Positions 8,386-17,550 of a stretch of 64,000 bases of DNA are shown here, in pieces (position 1 is the stretch's first letter; the number at the start of each line of letters is the position of its first letter). A program made the translations under genes and the position numbers. Source of the DNA: Mycobacterium sp. OTB74 (lineage in GTDB: Bacteria > Actinomycetota > Actinomycetes > Mycobacteriales > Mycobacteriaceae); the NCBI RefSeq assembly GCF_029892685.1, contig NZ_JARXVD010000004.1, forward strand, positions 62,001 through 126,000, in the 5' to 3' direction. The notes beneath the pieces were generated by a model. It worked only from the letters and a program-made list of their open reading frames with translations. It ran no database searches and was not told the DNA's origin.

Positions 8386-9579
8386 TCATGCCCGCCGCAT
8401 GGCGTCCAGCAGTTCTCGCAATCCGTTCACGGAGTGGGCCGCGAGTAGCTGATCGCAGAACGGCAGTGCTGCCGCCATCGCACCGGCCAGCGGTTCAAAC
8501 CCTGGCCTGGCGGCGCGTGGGTTGACCCACACCACCATCGCCGCACGGCGTCGCAGTCGCGCCATCGCGTGAGACAGCACCGCAGGTGGATCAGCGTCCC
8601 ACCCGTCAGAAGCGATAACCACCACCGCACCCCGCAGCGCGTTGCCGTGCTGGGCGCTCAGCATCTCCGCGATCGACCGGCCGATGTGAGTGCCGCCGTA
8701 TCGGTCGACCACCTTCTCGTTGGCCCGCGCCAGCGCCATCTCGGCCGAGCGGTGCGACAACGCCGGCGTCAACCGGGTCAGGCTGGTGGCGAACGCGAAC
8801 ACCTCCGGGCGTATCCCCTTGCGCCGCAAAGCAGCTGCGCGCATCAGGTGTAAGTACACCGACGCATAGGGCTGCATGGAACCACTCACGTCGCACAGCA
8901 GCACCACCCGGCGGGGACGACTGCGCAGTCGCGTGCGAGTCAGCCGAATCGGTTCCCAACCAGTGGTCCTGGACATACGCAAGGTCTGCCGCAGGTCAAT
9001 CCGCCGCCCGGTGTGATGAGATTCGCGGCGCAGCGTGCGCCGTCTCGGCCAGTATGTCTGCGACCTCTCCAACCACACTCCGATGCGGTGCAGATCCTCG
9101 GCGTCGAACCGGTCGAACGGCTCATCGGCACGCACGGCCAACCGGCTGGGCAAGAGATCCGGCAGCAAAGTGCCCGCGGACGGATCGTCGGAAGCGATGA
9201 GTGAGGCGGGTCTGGTGGTCCAGGGCAGGCCTTCTCCCTCGGCTGCGCTGCCTTCTACAGACGATGAGGCGCGTGCCGGCTCGACAGCGTTGATGTGTTG
9301 TCGTTTCAGCCCGGGCGGATCGAATCCCAGTACGGCATGGGCGAAGACTGCATCGAATACGGTGTCGAAGGCGGGCAGGTCGTCGGCGTTGCTCACCAGC
9401 GTTAGCCGCGCCGCCCAGTACAGGGGGCCGCGTTCAGTGGGCGCCAGCACACGCATTGCCTGCACCAACGCTGCCGAAGCAACAGGCGGCACCGTCACTC
9501 CCACTGAGCGCAGCCTGTCGACCAGAGCGACCGCGAACGCCGCTAGGTCGACTCCACGCAGCAGCAGTGGACCTGTCAT
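8386..9579 (-). CDS. coxE: CoxE-type VWA domain protein
   Basis: The 397-residue protein has a C-terminal von Willebrand A domain with the metal-binding MIDAS motif DVSGSMQ and the downstream segment ASDGWDADPPAVLSHAM. This is the CoxE layout (PF05762). CoxE works with the AAA ATPase CoxD in post-translational maturation of the Mo/Cu active site of CO dehydrogenase. It overlaps coxG by 4 bases and is the last gene of the cox operon. Confidence 0.88.
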   Translation of the reverse strand: MTGPLLLRGVDLAAFAVALVDRLRSVGVTVPPVASAALVQAMRVLAPTERGPLYWAARLTLVSNADDLPAFDTVFDAVFAHAVLGFDPPGLKRQHINAVEPARASSSVEGSAAEGEGLPWTTRPASLIASDDPSAGTLLPDLLPSRLAVRADEPFDRFDAEDLHRIGVWLERSQTYWPRRRTLRRESHHTGRRIDLRQTLRMSRTTGWEPIRLTRTRLRSRPRRVVLLCDVSGSMQPYASVYLHLMRAAALRRKGIRPEVFAFATSLTRLTPALSHRSAEMALARANEKVVDRYGGTHIGRSIAEMLSAQHGNALRGAVVVIASDGWDADPPAVLSHAMARLRRRAAMVVWVNPRAARPGFEPLAGAMAAALPFCDQLLAAHSVNGLRELLDAMRRA

Positions 9580-10268
9580 CGCGACGCGCGCAACGCCTTT
9601 CGGGCCCTGCGGCGCCGGCTCGCCGTGACCAGCAGCACTGCCACCAGCAACGCGATAGCAACCACCGGCCCATATTTCTTGAGTGCGCCGCCGCCTGCCA
9701 GCTCCAACAGATTTATCGGCGGCGGTTCGGGAGCAGGACGCAGCGGCGCACCGGAAACCACTGGCTCAGATGCCGGCCGTGACCCATCTCCGTCGACGGT
9801 ATGCAGCGCTGGGGCCGGCTCGTTGCCGGCGGCGAGTTTCGCCTCCAGCGACTCCACAAACTGCCCGAGCAGCTTCTCCGAAACCTGTTGCAACATACCG
9901 CTGCCGAACTGGGCCAGCTTGCCCACAATCTTCAGATCGGTGTCGACGGTGACCCGGGTTGCCTCGCCACCATCATGCAATTGCGCAGTGACGGTGGCTG
10001 CTGCGTTGCCGGTGCCCCGACTCTCCTTGCCCTTGGCGTCGATGACGGCGCGGTGCTGGTCGCGGTCCTGCTCGACGAAGTGCACCTTGCCGTTGAACTC
10101 GCTGGTCACCGGGCCGACCTTGACCTTCACCTTGCCCAGCACATCGTCGCCGTCGTGGCCGGTCATCTGCGCCCCCGGCATCAGCGGGATGATCTGCTCG
10201 AAATCAGTGAGCAGATTCCAGGCCTCCTCGATCGGCGCACTGACGGTGAATTCGTTGGCAATCTTCAT
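9576..10268 (-). CDS. coxG: CoxG-type SRPBCC protein with membrane anchor
   Basis: Residues 1-145 form an SRPBCC (START-like) fold beginning MKIANEFTVSAPIEEAWNLL, the CO dehydrogenase subunit G family. A Pro-rich linker and one C-terminal membrane helix (VVAIALLVAVLLVTA) with a basic tail follow. CoxG proteins are thought to connect the soluble dehydrogenase to the membrane and quinone pool, and the C-terminal anchor fits this. It overlaps coxD and coxE by 4 bases each, and AGAGGA precedes the start. Confidence 0.88.
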   Translation of the reverse strand: MKIANEFTVSAPIEEAWNLLTDFEQIIPLMPGAQMTGHDGDDVLGKVKVKVGPVTSEFNGKVHFVEQDRDQHRAVIDAKGKESRGTGNAAATVTAQLHDGGEATRVTVDTDLKIVGKLAQFGSGMLQQVSEKLLGQFVESLEAKLAAGNEPAPALHTVDGDGSRPASEPVVSGAPLRPAPEPPPINLLELAGGGALKKYGPVVAIALLVAVLLVTASRRRRARKALRASR

Positions 10269-11143
10269 GTGGGGGTTCCTCTCATTTCCATCAGTGCGTC
10301 GTGCAGCAGTCCGAGATCATCGGGAGTCTTGGCCAGTGCGCCCAAGCCGGCCAGAGCGGCAGGATCGACCAGATCGCCCGCACCGAGCGCGACCAGAGCG
10401 GCCACCCAGTCGATCGTCTCGGCGATCCCAGGCGGCTTGTCCAGATCCAAATCGCGGACGGTACCGACGAATTGGGCGGCCCGCTCGATCAAAGCATCGG
10501 TGGCCCCAGGCACTGTACGGCGCACGATCGCCACAGCTCGCTCGCGGTGCGGGTACTCGATCCAGTGGTACAGACACCGCCGACGCAACGCATCGTGCAG
10601 GTCGCGACTACGGTTGGACGTCAGCACCACGATCGGTGGTTGCTGTGCGACGAACGTACCGAGTTCAGGCACGGTGACTGCAGCCTCGCCGAGGAATTCC
10701 AGCAGCAGCGCCTCGAATTCGTCGTCAGCACGGTCGATTTCGTCGACCAGCAGCACTGGTGCAGAATCGCCGCGGTACCGCACACAATGCAGGATCGGGC
10801 GATCGATCAGATACGTCTCGGTGTACAGGTCCGCCTCATTGATATCGCCGCCGCGAGCCTCGGCCAGCCGAATGGACAACAGCTGTCGCTGATAATTCCA
10901 GTCGTACAGAGCCTCGGAGGCAGTGAGCCCTTCATAGCATTGAAGCCGCACAAGTTGTGTATTCAAAACGGCAGCAAGGGTTTTCGCGGCTGTCGTTTTG
11001 CCGACGCCGGGTTCGCCCTCCAGTAGCAGTGGACGGCCCAGGGTGACGGCCAGATAGACCGCAGTTGCGGTGCCTTCGTCCAGCAGGTAATCGTGCGCGT
11101 CGAAGCGCCGCACCACATCATCGACGCCGGTGAACCCGGTCAC
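10265..11143 (-). CDS. coxD: CoxD-type MoxR AAA+ ATPase
   Basis: The 292-residue AAA+ protein has Walker A GEPGVGKT (residues 43-50), Walker B VLLVDEIDRAD and a sensor motif VLTSNRSRD. This matches the MoxR/CoxD group. CoxD is a chaperone-like ATPase needed to install the sulfido/copper part of the CO dehydrogenase Mo site, with VWA protein CoxE as partner. GTG 11143 is translationally coupled (GTGA) to the preceding nucleotidyltransferase gene. Confidence 0.9.
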   Translation of the reverse strand: MTGFTGVDDVVRRFDAHDYLLDEGTATAVYLAVTLGRPLLLEGEPGVGKTTAAKTLAAVLNTQLVRLQCYEGLTASEALYDWNYQRQLLSIRLAEARGGDINEADLYTETYLIDRPILHCVRYRGDSAPVLLVDEIDRADDEFEALLLEFLGEAAVTVPELGTFVAQQPPIVVLTSNRSRDLHDALRRRCLYHWIEYPHRERAVAIVRRTVPGATDALIERAAQFVGTVRDLDLDKPPGIAETIDWVAALVALGAGDLVDPAALAGLGALAKTPDDLGLLHDALMEMRGTPT

Positions 11144-11730
11144 GATGTCGCCGCCAGCAGGCGTTGGTAGTCGTCCCAGGTGTCGACGTCCGGCGGAACG
11201 GTGCCCGACAGGGCGACCTCAACCACGGGGTGGCGCCCTGATTCGATCAGCTTCCACACTCCTTTGTCGCCATGCAATGCCCGCACGTCGTCGAAGACGT
11301 TGCGGCCCAACCAGAACGGGTGCCCGACCCCGTCGATGTAGCAGCCCACGGCGATCGCTGTACTGGAGCTCGAACTCAGCAGCTGCTGCACTGCGCTCGG
11401 TTGCACACCGGGTTGATCGCCCAGCAGTAGCACTATGCCTGCTGCGCCGGAGCGCACCGCGCCCAATGCCGCACGGAGCGACGTCGAACAACCGGTAGCT
11501 GCCGCATCAGCGACCACAACGTCGGTACCAGTCAGGTCGACCTCGGCGCGGATAGCGTCAGCCGCACCGCCAAGTGTGACGATCAGCTGGTCGAATCCGC
11601 ACTGCCGGGCGACATCCAGTGTCGCGCCCAGCAGCGTGCCGTCGCGGTACGGCAGCAGTTGTTTCGGGGTGCCCAGGCGTCTCGATGAGCCGGCCGCGAG
11701 CACCACCCCGACCAGAGGGTCAGCAGTCAT
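11140..11730 (-). CDS. MobA-like NTP transferase (molybdenum cofactor cytidylyl/guanylyl transfer)
   Basis: The 196-residue protein begins MTADPLVGVVLAAGSSRRLG and has TPKQLLPYRDGTLL and LLLGDQPGVQP, the signature of MobA/MocA nucleotidyltransferases. CO dehydrogenase uses molybdopterin cytosine dinucleotide, so MocA-type CTP:molybdopterin cytidylyltransferase activity is the likely role. ATG 11730 overlaps the upstream xdhC-like gene by 11 bases. GTP specificity cannot be excluded from sequence alone. Confidence 0.82.
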   Translation of the reverse strand: MTADPLVGVVLAAGSSRRLGTPKQLLPYRDGTLLGATLDVARQCGFDQLIVTLGGAADAIRAEVDLTGTDVVVADAAATGCSTSLRAALGAVRSGAAGIVLLLGDQPGVQPSAVQQLLSSSSSTAIAVGCYIDGVGHPFWLGRNVFDDVRALHGDKGVWKLIESGRHPVVEVALSGTVPPDVDTWDDYQRLLAATS

Positions 11731-12511
11731 GTGCTGCGCAGTGATGTTCGGCGGCGGTGACCGGTACTGGCGCGGTGCCGCCCTTCGGCACTGCGAGGCC
11801 ACCGATCCTGATGCCCTGGATGACCTCGGACACAATGGAAACCGCTATCTCGGCAGGTGTTCGGGCGCCAATCTCCAGCCCGACTGGGGTGTGCACGCGG
11901 AGGCGTTCGGCATCGGTCAAGCCCATGCCGTCTAGGACGGACGCACCTCGTACGCGGCTGGCCACCAGTCCGATATAGCCCACGCCGGCGTCCAAGGCGG
12001 CCCGGATGGCCTCCGCCTCGGGGCCACCCAGGTTGGCGATCACCACCGCAGTGGTATCGGACAGGTCAGCGTCACCGGGCGCCTCCAGCCGACGGACGTC
12101 GTACCCCAGCATCCCGCACATATCGACCAGCGCATCGGCAATCGGTGTTGCACCGCAGATTTGCACAAGGGGCGCGGGCACCTGCGGCGCCAAAAAGATC
12201 TCCAGCGCACCACCGGACAGGCACGGATTGACCACTACACAAGCGCCCGGCGCCTCCGGGAAATGCACGTCGCCGTCGGGCAGGACGCGTAGCAGCACAC
12301 TCTCGCCGGCCTGCAGTGCACCTAGCGCCGCTTTACGGACGGAATTCTGCGCGCATTCTCCCCCGACGAACCCCTCAATGGTGCCGTCGGACAACAAGAT
12401 CGCCTGATCACCGGGGTGCGCCGATGTGGGCTGCTGGGCCCGGACCACCGTGGCGTGCACGAACGGAGTCCGGGCGAGCCGCAGCTGCCTTGCGCGTTCG
12501 TCCATGGTCAT
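11720..12511 (-). CDS. XdhC/CoxF-type maturation protein
   Basis: The 263-residue protein has an N-terminal XdhC domain (FVHATVVRAQQPTSAHPG, GFVGGECAQNSVRKAAL) and a C-terminal Rossmann half (PLVQICGATPIADALVDMCG ... IGLVASRVRGASVL ... PVGLEIGARTPAEIAVSI). XdhC-family proteins bind molybdenum cofactor and help sulfurate and insert it into xanthine-oxidase-type enzymes. The start is uncertain: ATG 12511 has GAGGAG about 12 bases upstream, while GTG 12520 is very close to it. It lies 20 bases after the coxL stop. A longer paralogue (16366-17526) is at the head of the cluster. Confidence 0.8.
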   Translation of the reverse strand: MTMDERARQLRLARTPFVHATVVRAQQPTSAHPGDQAILLSDGTIEGFVGGECAQNSVRKAALGALQAGESVLLRVLPDGDVHFPEAPGACVVVNPCLSGGALEIFLAPQVPAPLVQICGATPIADALVDMCGMLGYDVRRLEAPGDADLSDTTAVVIANLGGPEAEAIRAALDAGVGYIGLVASRVRGASVLDGMGLTDAERLRVHTPVGLEIGARTPAEIAVSIVSEVIQGIRIGGLAVPKGGTAPVPVTAAEHHCAAHDC

Positions 12512-12531
12512 TGCCGGCACATGCTCCTCGC

Positions 12532-14931
12532 TCAGATCGGTGGGGTCGCGCGGCCCTGCATGGCCTCCCATACCCGCGACGGTGTGAGCGGCATGTCCGC
12601 ATGTCGAACTCCGAAGGGCGCCAAGGCATCCACGACGGCGTTCACGACGGCCGGCGGCGACCCCACGGTGGCGGACTCCCCCACCCCCTTCGCGCCGATC
12701 GGGTGATGCGGCGAGGGCGTGACGGTGTGTCCGGTCTCAAAGTGCGGCACTTCCATCGCGGTGGGGATCAGGTAGTCCATCAGCGAACCGCCGAGGCAGT
12801 TGCCCTCTTCGTCGAATCCGATGAACTCCATTAGCGCCATCCCGATGCCGTCGGTGACGCCACCGTGCACCTGGCCCTCGATGATCATCGGGTTGATCCG
12901 GGTGCCGCAGTCGTCGACAGCCAGGAAGCGCCGTACCTTGACCACGGCGGTGCCCGGATCGATATCGACCACGCAGAAATAGGCACCGTATGGGTAGGTG
13001 AGATTCTCTGGGTTGTAACAGATTTGGGCGTCCAGCCCGCCTTCCAGCCCCTCGGGCAAATCTCCGGCACCGTGGGCCCGCATCGCGATGTCCTGGATGG
13101 TTACCGAGGCGGTCGGGTCACCCTTGACGTGGAAACTGCCCTTGTCCCACTCCAAGTCTGCGACCGATGCCTCCAGCATGCCCGAGGCGATGATCTTGGC
13201 TTTGTCGCGAACCTTGCGAGCGACAAGCGCGGCGGCCGCGCCTGAAACCGGCGTGGAGCGGCTGCCGTAGGTGCCGAGCCCGAACGGTGTTTGGTCGGTG
13301 TCTCCGTGCACCACGTCGATATCGTCGGGCGGGATTCCCAGTTCCTCGGCGACGATCTGCGCGAACGTCGTCTCGTGGCCCTGGCCCTGGGTCTGAACAC
13401 TCAAGCGCACCACGGCTTTTCCGGTCGGGTGCACGCGCAGTTCACAGCCATCGGCCATGCCCAGCCCGAGGATGTCCATATCCTTGCGCGGCCCTGCGCC
13501 CACTGCTTCGGTGAAGAACGACATACCGATGCCCATGAGTTCGCCGCGTGCGCGCTTCTCCTGCTGTTCGGCCCGCAACGCGTCGTAGCCGATCATATCC
13601 ATGGCGAGCCGCATGGTGGTCTCATAGTCACCCGAGTCGTACACCCACCCGGTCTTCGACTTATACGGGAATTGCTCTGGCTTCAACAGGTTTCGCAGCC
13701 GTAGCTGGGCGGGATCCATCTTCAGCTCGAATGCCAGGCAGTCCACCAGGCGCTCCACGAAGTACACCGCTTCGGTGATTCGGAACGAACAGGCGTAAGC
13801 AACCCCTCCGGGTGCTTTGTTGGTGTAGACCGCTGTCATGTGGCAGTAGGCAGCCTCGATGTCGTAGCTGCCGGTGAATACGCCGAAGAATCCGGCGGGG
13901 TATTTCACCGGGGCTGCAGTGCCGTTGAATGCACCGTGGTCCGCGAGCACGTGGGAGCGGATCGCCAGGATCTTTCCGTCCTTGGTCGCGGCGATCTCAC
14001 CGACCATGATGTAGTCGCGAGCAAAGCCGGTACTGGTCAAGTTCTCGCTGCGGTCCTCCATCCACTTGACCGGCTTGCCCAGCAGCAATGATCCGACGAT
14101 GGCGCATACATAGCCCGGGTAGATCGGCACCTTGTTGCCGAACCCGCCGCCGATATCCGGTGAGATGACCCTGATCTTGTGTTCGGGCAGACCTGCGACC
14201 AATGCGTAAAGGGTTCGGTGTGCGTGTGGGGCCTGACTCGTCGACCACAACGTGAGCTTGCCGCTGACTGGATCCAGATCGGCGACCGCGCCACACGTCT
14301 CCATCGGTGCGGGATGCACTCGGGGATAGACGATTTCCTGTTTGACGATCACATCGGCCTTGGTGAATGCGGCCTCGGTTGCCGCGGCGTCGCCGGTCTC
14401 CCAGTCGAAGCAGTGGTTGTCGGTCTTGCCGTCAAGATCGGTGCGGATCACCGGAGCGTCGGCGTCCAGAGCGTGACGGACGTCGACTACGGGGTCGACG
14501 GGCTCATAGTCCACGTCGATGAGTTCGAGGGCGTCGCGGGCAGAGTAGCGGTCCTCGGCGACGACGAACGCCACCTCCTGGCCCTGGAATCGCACCTTGT
14601 CGGTGGCCAGCACAGCCTGCACATCATTGGACAGCGTCGGCATCCAGGCCAGGCCCTTTTCGGCGAGATCCGCGCCGGTGACGACCGCCTTCACCTTCGG
14701 ATGTGCCTGTGCCGCAGAGATATCGATTCCTTTGATCACCGCGTGCGCGTACGGCGAGCGCAGGATCGCCAGGTGCAGCATGCCGGGCAGTTTCACGTCG
14801 TCGACGTAGTTACCCCGACCGCGGATGAACCGAGGATCCTCCTTGCGCAGCATGCGGCCATGTCCACATGGCTTCTTGTCGTTATCGGCTACATCTTCCG
14901 GTGCCGGCGTCCGCGCGTCGGTGGCGGTCAT
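12532..14931 (-). CDS. cutA: Carbon monoxide dehydrogenase large subunit, form I (CutA/CoxL)
   Basis: This 799-residue molybdopterin subunit oxidises CO to CO2 at a Mo-Cu site. The decisive motif is AYACSFR at residues 378-384, matching the form I consensus AYxCSFR, with Cys381 as the copper ligand; form II enzymes carry AYRGAGR. GGGFGNKV near residue 261 and GAKGVGES with the catalytic Glu near the C terminus are also present. AGGAGG precedes ATG 14931, which overlaps cutC by 4 bases. The M-S-L gene order is likewise diagnostic of true CO oxidation. Expected location: cytoplasmic, associated with the membrane. Confidence 0.95.
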   Translation of the reverse strand: MTATDARTPAPEDVADNDKKPCGHGRMLRKEDPRFIRGRGNYVDDVKLPGMLHLAILRSPYAHAVIKGIDISAAQAHPKVKAVVTGADLAEKGLAWMPTLSNDVQAVLATDKVRFQGQEVAFVVAEDRYSARDALELIDVDYEPVDPVVDVRHALDADAPVIRTDLDGKTDNHCFDWETGDAAATEAAFTKADVIVKQEIVYPRVHPAPMETCGAVADLDPVSGKLTLWSTSQAPHAHRTLYALVAGLPEHKIRVISPDIGGGFGNKVPIYPGYVCAIVGSLLLGKPVKWMEDRSENLTSTGFARDYIMVGEIAATKDGKILAIRSHVLADHGAFNGTAAPVKYPAGFFGVFTGSYDIEAAYCHMTAVYTNKAPGGVAYACSFRITEAVYFVERLVDCLAFELKMDPAQLRLRNLLKPEQFPYKSKTGWVYDSGDYETTMRLAMDMIGYDALRAEQQEKRARGELMGIGMSFFTEAVGAGPRKDMDILGLGMADGCELRVHPTGKAVVRLSVQTQGQGHETTFAQIVAEELGIPPDDIDVVHGDTDQTPFGLGTYGSRSTPVSGAAAALVARKVRDKAKIIASGMLEASVADLEWDKGSFHVKGDPTASVTIQDIAMRAHGAGDLPEGLEGGLDAQICYNPENLTYPYGAYFCVVDIDPGTAVVKVRRFLAVDDCGTRINPMIIEGQVHGGVTDGIGMALMEFIGFDEEGNCLGGSLMDYLIPTAMEVPHFETGHTVTPSPHHPIGAKGVGESATVGSPPAVVNAVVDALAPFGVRHADMPLTPSRVWEAMQGRATPPI

Positions 14932-15413
14932 GCGGTCACCTCCTCAGGCTGCGCAGCCTGGGCGCGAGCGGCCCACTGCACCGACCGGACGATGGTGGTG
15001 TAGCCGGTACAACGACAGATCTGGCCTGAAATGGCCTCGCGGATCTCGGCTTCAGTGGGGTCGGGGTTGCGGTTGAGCAGCGCTCTGGCAGTAATCATCA
15101 TTCCTGGAGTGCAGAACCCACATTGCAGACCGTGGCACTGCATGAATCCCTCCTGCACGGGATCCAGCTTGCCGTCGACCTCCAGGCCCTCGACGGTGCG
15201 GATCGCATGGCCAGAGGCCATTGCCGCCAGCATGGTGCAGGATTTCACCGGCTCACCGTCGACCTCCACGACGCAAGTCCCGCAATTGGATGTGTCACAG
15301 CCCCAGTGGGTTCCAGTGAGCCCGAGCTGGTCGCGCAGGAAGTGCACCAGCAACATACGGGGCTCGATCTCGGCGGAGACCGGTTCACCGTTGACGGTCA
15401 TGGTTACCTGCAT
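14928..15413 (-). CDS. cutC: CO dehydrogenase small subunit, 2x[2Fe-2S] (CutC/CoxS)
   Basis: The 161-residue protein carries both iron-sulfur clusters of the enzyme. The plant-type cluster ligands are Cys39, Cys44, Cys47 and Cys59 (GCDTSNCGTC ... SC). The second cluster ligands are Cys98, Cys101, Cys133 and Cys135 (QCGFCTPGMM ... ICRCTGYT). It passes electrons from the Mo site to FAD in CutB. It starts two bases after the cutB stop and overlaps cutA by 4 bases, so subunit synthesis is tightly coupled. Confidence 0.95.
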   Translation of the reverse strand: MQVTMTVNGEPVSAEIEPRMLLVHFLRDQLGLTGTHWGCDTSNCGTCVVEVDGEPVKSCTMLAAMASGHAIRTVEGLEVDGKLDPVQEGFMQCHGLQCGFCTPGMMITARALLNRNPDPTEAEIREAISGQICRCTGYTTIVRSVQWAARAQAAQPEEVTA

Positions 15414-15415
15414 GG

Positions 15416-16306
15416 TCAGTTCCCCTGTGGTGCCGGTGCGGTGCGTACCCGGTCGGCCGAGGTGCGCAGTGTGCGAATGGTCAATTCGGCCGCGAGATGC
15501 CTTTTGTAGTCGGCTGTTCCGCGGATGTCGGTGACTGGTTCGCAGGCCTGCGCAGCCAGCCGTCCCGCCTCGGTGAAGGTCTCCTCGGAGGCGGGCTTGC
15601 CGATCATGGCGTTAGCCAGCGCGGCGAGCGCCTCGTTGTCGGCATTCACTGCCGTCAAGCCGACTCTGCCCGCGGCGATCAGTTCTCCGTCCAGGGTGAG
15701 CTGTGTGCCGGCCGCAGTAACTGCCCAATCGCCGACTCGCCGCTCCACCTTGGCGTATGCACTGGACGTGTTGTGCCGCACAGGGATCCGCACCTCGGTC
15801 AGAATCTCGTTGTGCGCCAGAGATGTTTCATAGGGGCCCTGCAGGAAATTATCGATGGCGATAGTCCGGTCACCGGAGGGCCCGCGGGCCACGCACTCCG
15901 CCGACAGCACGGTGCACACAGTGGTGAGGTCCTCGGCCGGGTCGGCTTGACACAGCGACCCGCCGAGCGTGCCCCGGTTGCGCACCACCGGGTCGGCGAT
16001 CACCCGTTCCGCGTCGGCGAAAATCGGGCACACCCCCAGCAATGCGGTGGATTCGAGCACCTCGCGGTGGCGAGCCATCGCGCCGATTCGAACCAATGTC
16101 GGCTCGACGATTAGGTACCCGAGGGTGTCGTGCAGGTCGTTGATATCGATCAGATATTCGGGATTGGCGATGCGCAGTTTCATCATCGGCAGCAGGCTGT
16201 GACCGCCGGCGACTATCCTGGCATCTTCCCCCAAACGGTCCAGCAGGCCGACCACGTGGTCGACACTGGTGGCGCGCTCATATTCGAACGGTCCCGGAAC
16301 TTGCAT
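15416..16306 (-). CDS. cutB: CO dehydrogenase medium subunit, FAD-binding (CutB/CoxM)
   Basis: The 296-residue flavoprotein has the two flavin motifs of the xanthine dehydrogenase FAD family, AGGHSLLPMMKLR and TLGGSLCQADPAEDL. It takes electrons from the Fe-S subunit and hands them to the respiratory chain. ATG 16306 is supported by GAGG about 8 bases upstream and by the family start PGPFEYERATSVDHVV. A 59-bp gap with an inverted repeat separates it from the preceding xdhC-like gene and may hold an internal promoter. Confidence 0.94.
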   Translation of the reverse strand: MQVPGPFEYERATSVDHVVGLLDRLGEDARIVAGGHSLLPMMKLRIANPEYLIDINDLHDTLGYLIVEPTLVRIGAMARHREVLESTALLGVCPIFADAERVIADPVVRNRGTLGGSLCQADPAEDLTTVCTVLSAECVARGPSGDRTIAIDNFLQGPYETSLAHNEILTEVRIPVRHNTSSAYAKVERRVGDWAVTAAGTQLTLDGELIAAGRVGLTAVNADNEALAALANAMIGKPASEETFTEAGRLAAQACEPVTDIRGTADYKRHLAAELTIRTLRTSADRVRTAPAPQGN

Positions 16307-16353
16307 GTGACTGACCTCACAAATTGGGGCTGAAGCACCAATCGTCGGCCGGG

Positions 16354-16369
16354 TTGACTGCGGCGTCAA
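16354..16369. promoter_or_regulatory. TTGAC-N6-GTCAA inverted repeat before cutB
   Basis: Two exact 5-base arms flank TGCGGC in the gap upstream of cutB, overlapping the stop codon of the xdhC-like gene. Its position about 50 bp before the cutB start makes it a candidate CutR (LysR-type) or other activator site. This is inference from position and symmetry only. Confidence 0.4.
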
Positions 16370-17526
16370 TGCCGAGTTAAGGAATCACTTAAGTCACTCT
16401 GTTTGTCCTGGTCATGGTGGATGCGACCGCCGACGTCGGCCAGCGGACGACCCCCGCCGCCCCAGCGCCGCGCAATGATCTCTGCCGCGATCGACACCGC
16501 AGTCTCAGCCGGCGTACGAGCACCCAGGTCCAGCCCGATGGGGCTGGCCAACCGGCTCAACTCGGTATCAGTGAGCCCGCACTCGCGGAGTCGTTGCAGC
16601 CGATCGGCATGGGTGCGGCGCGAGCCCATCGCACCGACATAGGCCAGCTGAGGCAGCCGAAGCGCCACGTCGAGCAGCGGCACATCGAACTTCGGATCGT
16701 GAGTCAGAACGCACACGACAGTTCGTTCATCGAGTGCGCCGGCTTCGGCCTGTGCAGCGAGATATCGGTGTGGCCAGTCCACCACCACCTCGTCGGCGCT
16801 GGCGAAACGCGCTCGAGTTGCGAAGGTCGACCGGGCGTCACAGACCGTGACGTGGTAGCCGAGGAAAGAGCCCTGAGCGGCGACCGCGGCCGCGAAATCG
16901 ATGGCGCCGAACACCAGCATGCGTGGCCGAGGCGCATGGCTCGCGATAAACACCTCGAGTCCTTCACCGCGGCGCTGGCCGTCCGGTCCGTAGGTAAGCA
17001 CAGCGCTGCGCCCCGACTCCAGCATGCCAAGGCCGTCATCGAACACCGCGGCATCGATGCGATCCGAGCCGAGCGAGCCGGTATATCCGCCGGGCCGCAG
17101 AATCAGCCTGCGTCCCACCCGGTCCGGGTCGAGATGGGCGATCACGGTCGCGGTGGCGACCGGTCGCTGCCCCACGATGTCTTCGGCGACCGCCTCCAGC
17201 TCGGGAAAAGTGTTGCGCGACATCGGCTCTACGAAGATATCGATAGTGCCGCCACAGGTCAGGCCTACCGAGAAGGCATCGTCGTCGCTCACCCCGTAAC
17301 GCTCCAGGACTGGGATGCCGGAAGCGATAACTTCAGTGGCGAGCTCGTAGACCGCTCCCTCCACACAACCGCCGGACACCGAGCCGCTCACCACACCATC
17401 GGGCGCAACGACCATCGTCGCACCGGGCTGGCGCGGTGCGGAGGCGAACGTGCGCACGACTGTCGCGACACCCGCGGTTTGGCCGGATCGCCAAATCGCG
17501 ATGGTGTCGCCGAGCACATCCCGCAT
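16366..17526 (-). CDS. XdhC-family molybdenum cofactor maturation protein
   Basis: The 386-residue protein has both XdhC domains. The N-terminal XdhC_CoxI part is MRDVLGDTIAIWRSGQTAGVATVV, VSGSVSGGCVEGAVYE and SVGLTCGGTIDIFVEP. The C-terminal Rossmann domain is RMLVFGAIDFAAAVAAQGSFLGY ... YVGAMGSRRTHADRLQRL ... PIGLDLGARTPAETAVSI. It is expected to carry and sulfurate the molybdenum cofactor before insertion into CutA. ATG 17526 is 24 bases from the divergent cutR start. A last basic/Asp/His segment (HHDQDKQSDL) follows the conserved end. Confidence 0.88.
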   Translation of the reverse strand: MRDVLGDTIAIWRSGQTAGVATVVRTFASAPRQPGATMVVAPDGVVSGSVSGGCVEGAVYELATEVIASGIPVLERYGVSDDDAFSVGLTCGGTIDIFVEPMSRNTFPELEAVAEDIVGQRPVATATVIAHLDPDRVGRRLILRPGGYTGSLGSDRIDAAVFDDGLGMLESGRSAVLTYGPDGQRRGEGLEVFIASHAPRPRMLVFGAIDFAAAVAAQGSFLGYHVTVCDARSTFATRARFASADEVVVDWPHRYLAAQAEAGALDERTVVCVLTHDPKFDVPLLDVALRLPQLAYVGAMGSRRTHADRLQRLRECGLTDTELSRLASPIGLDLGARTPAETAVSIAAEIIARRWGGGGRPLADVGGRIHHDQDKQSDLSDSLTRH

Positions 17527-17550
17527 AAATCCCAAAGTAGGCTGATTTTC

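Noticed and set aside
8063..8389. 108-codon minus-strand frame opposite the repeat lipoprotein
   Set aside because: Its Gly/Ser/Met repeats are the mirror of the Pro-repeat gene on the plus strand, which has the signal peptide and ribosome-binding site.
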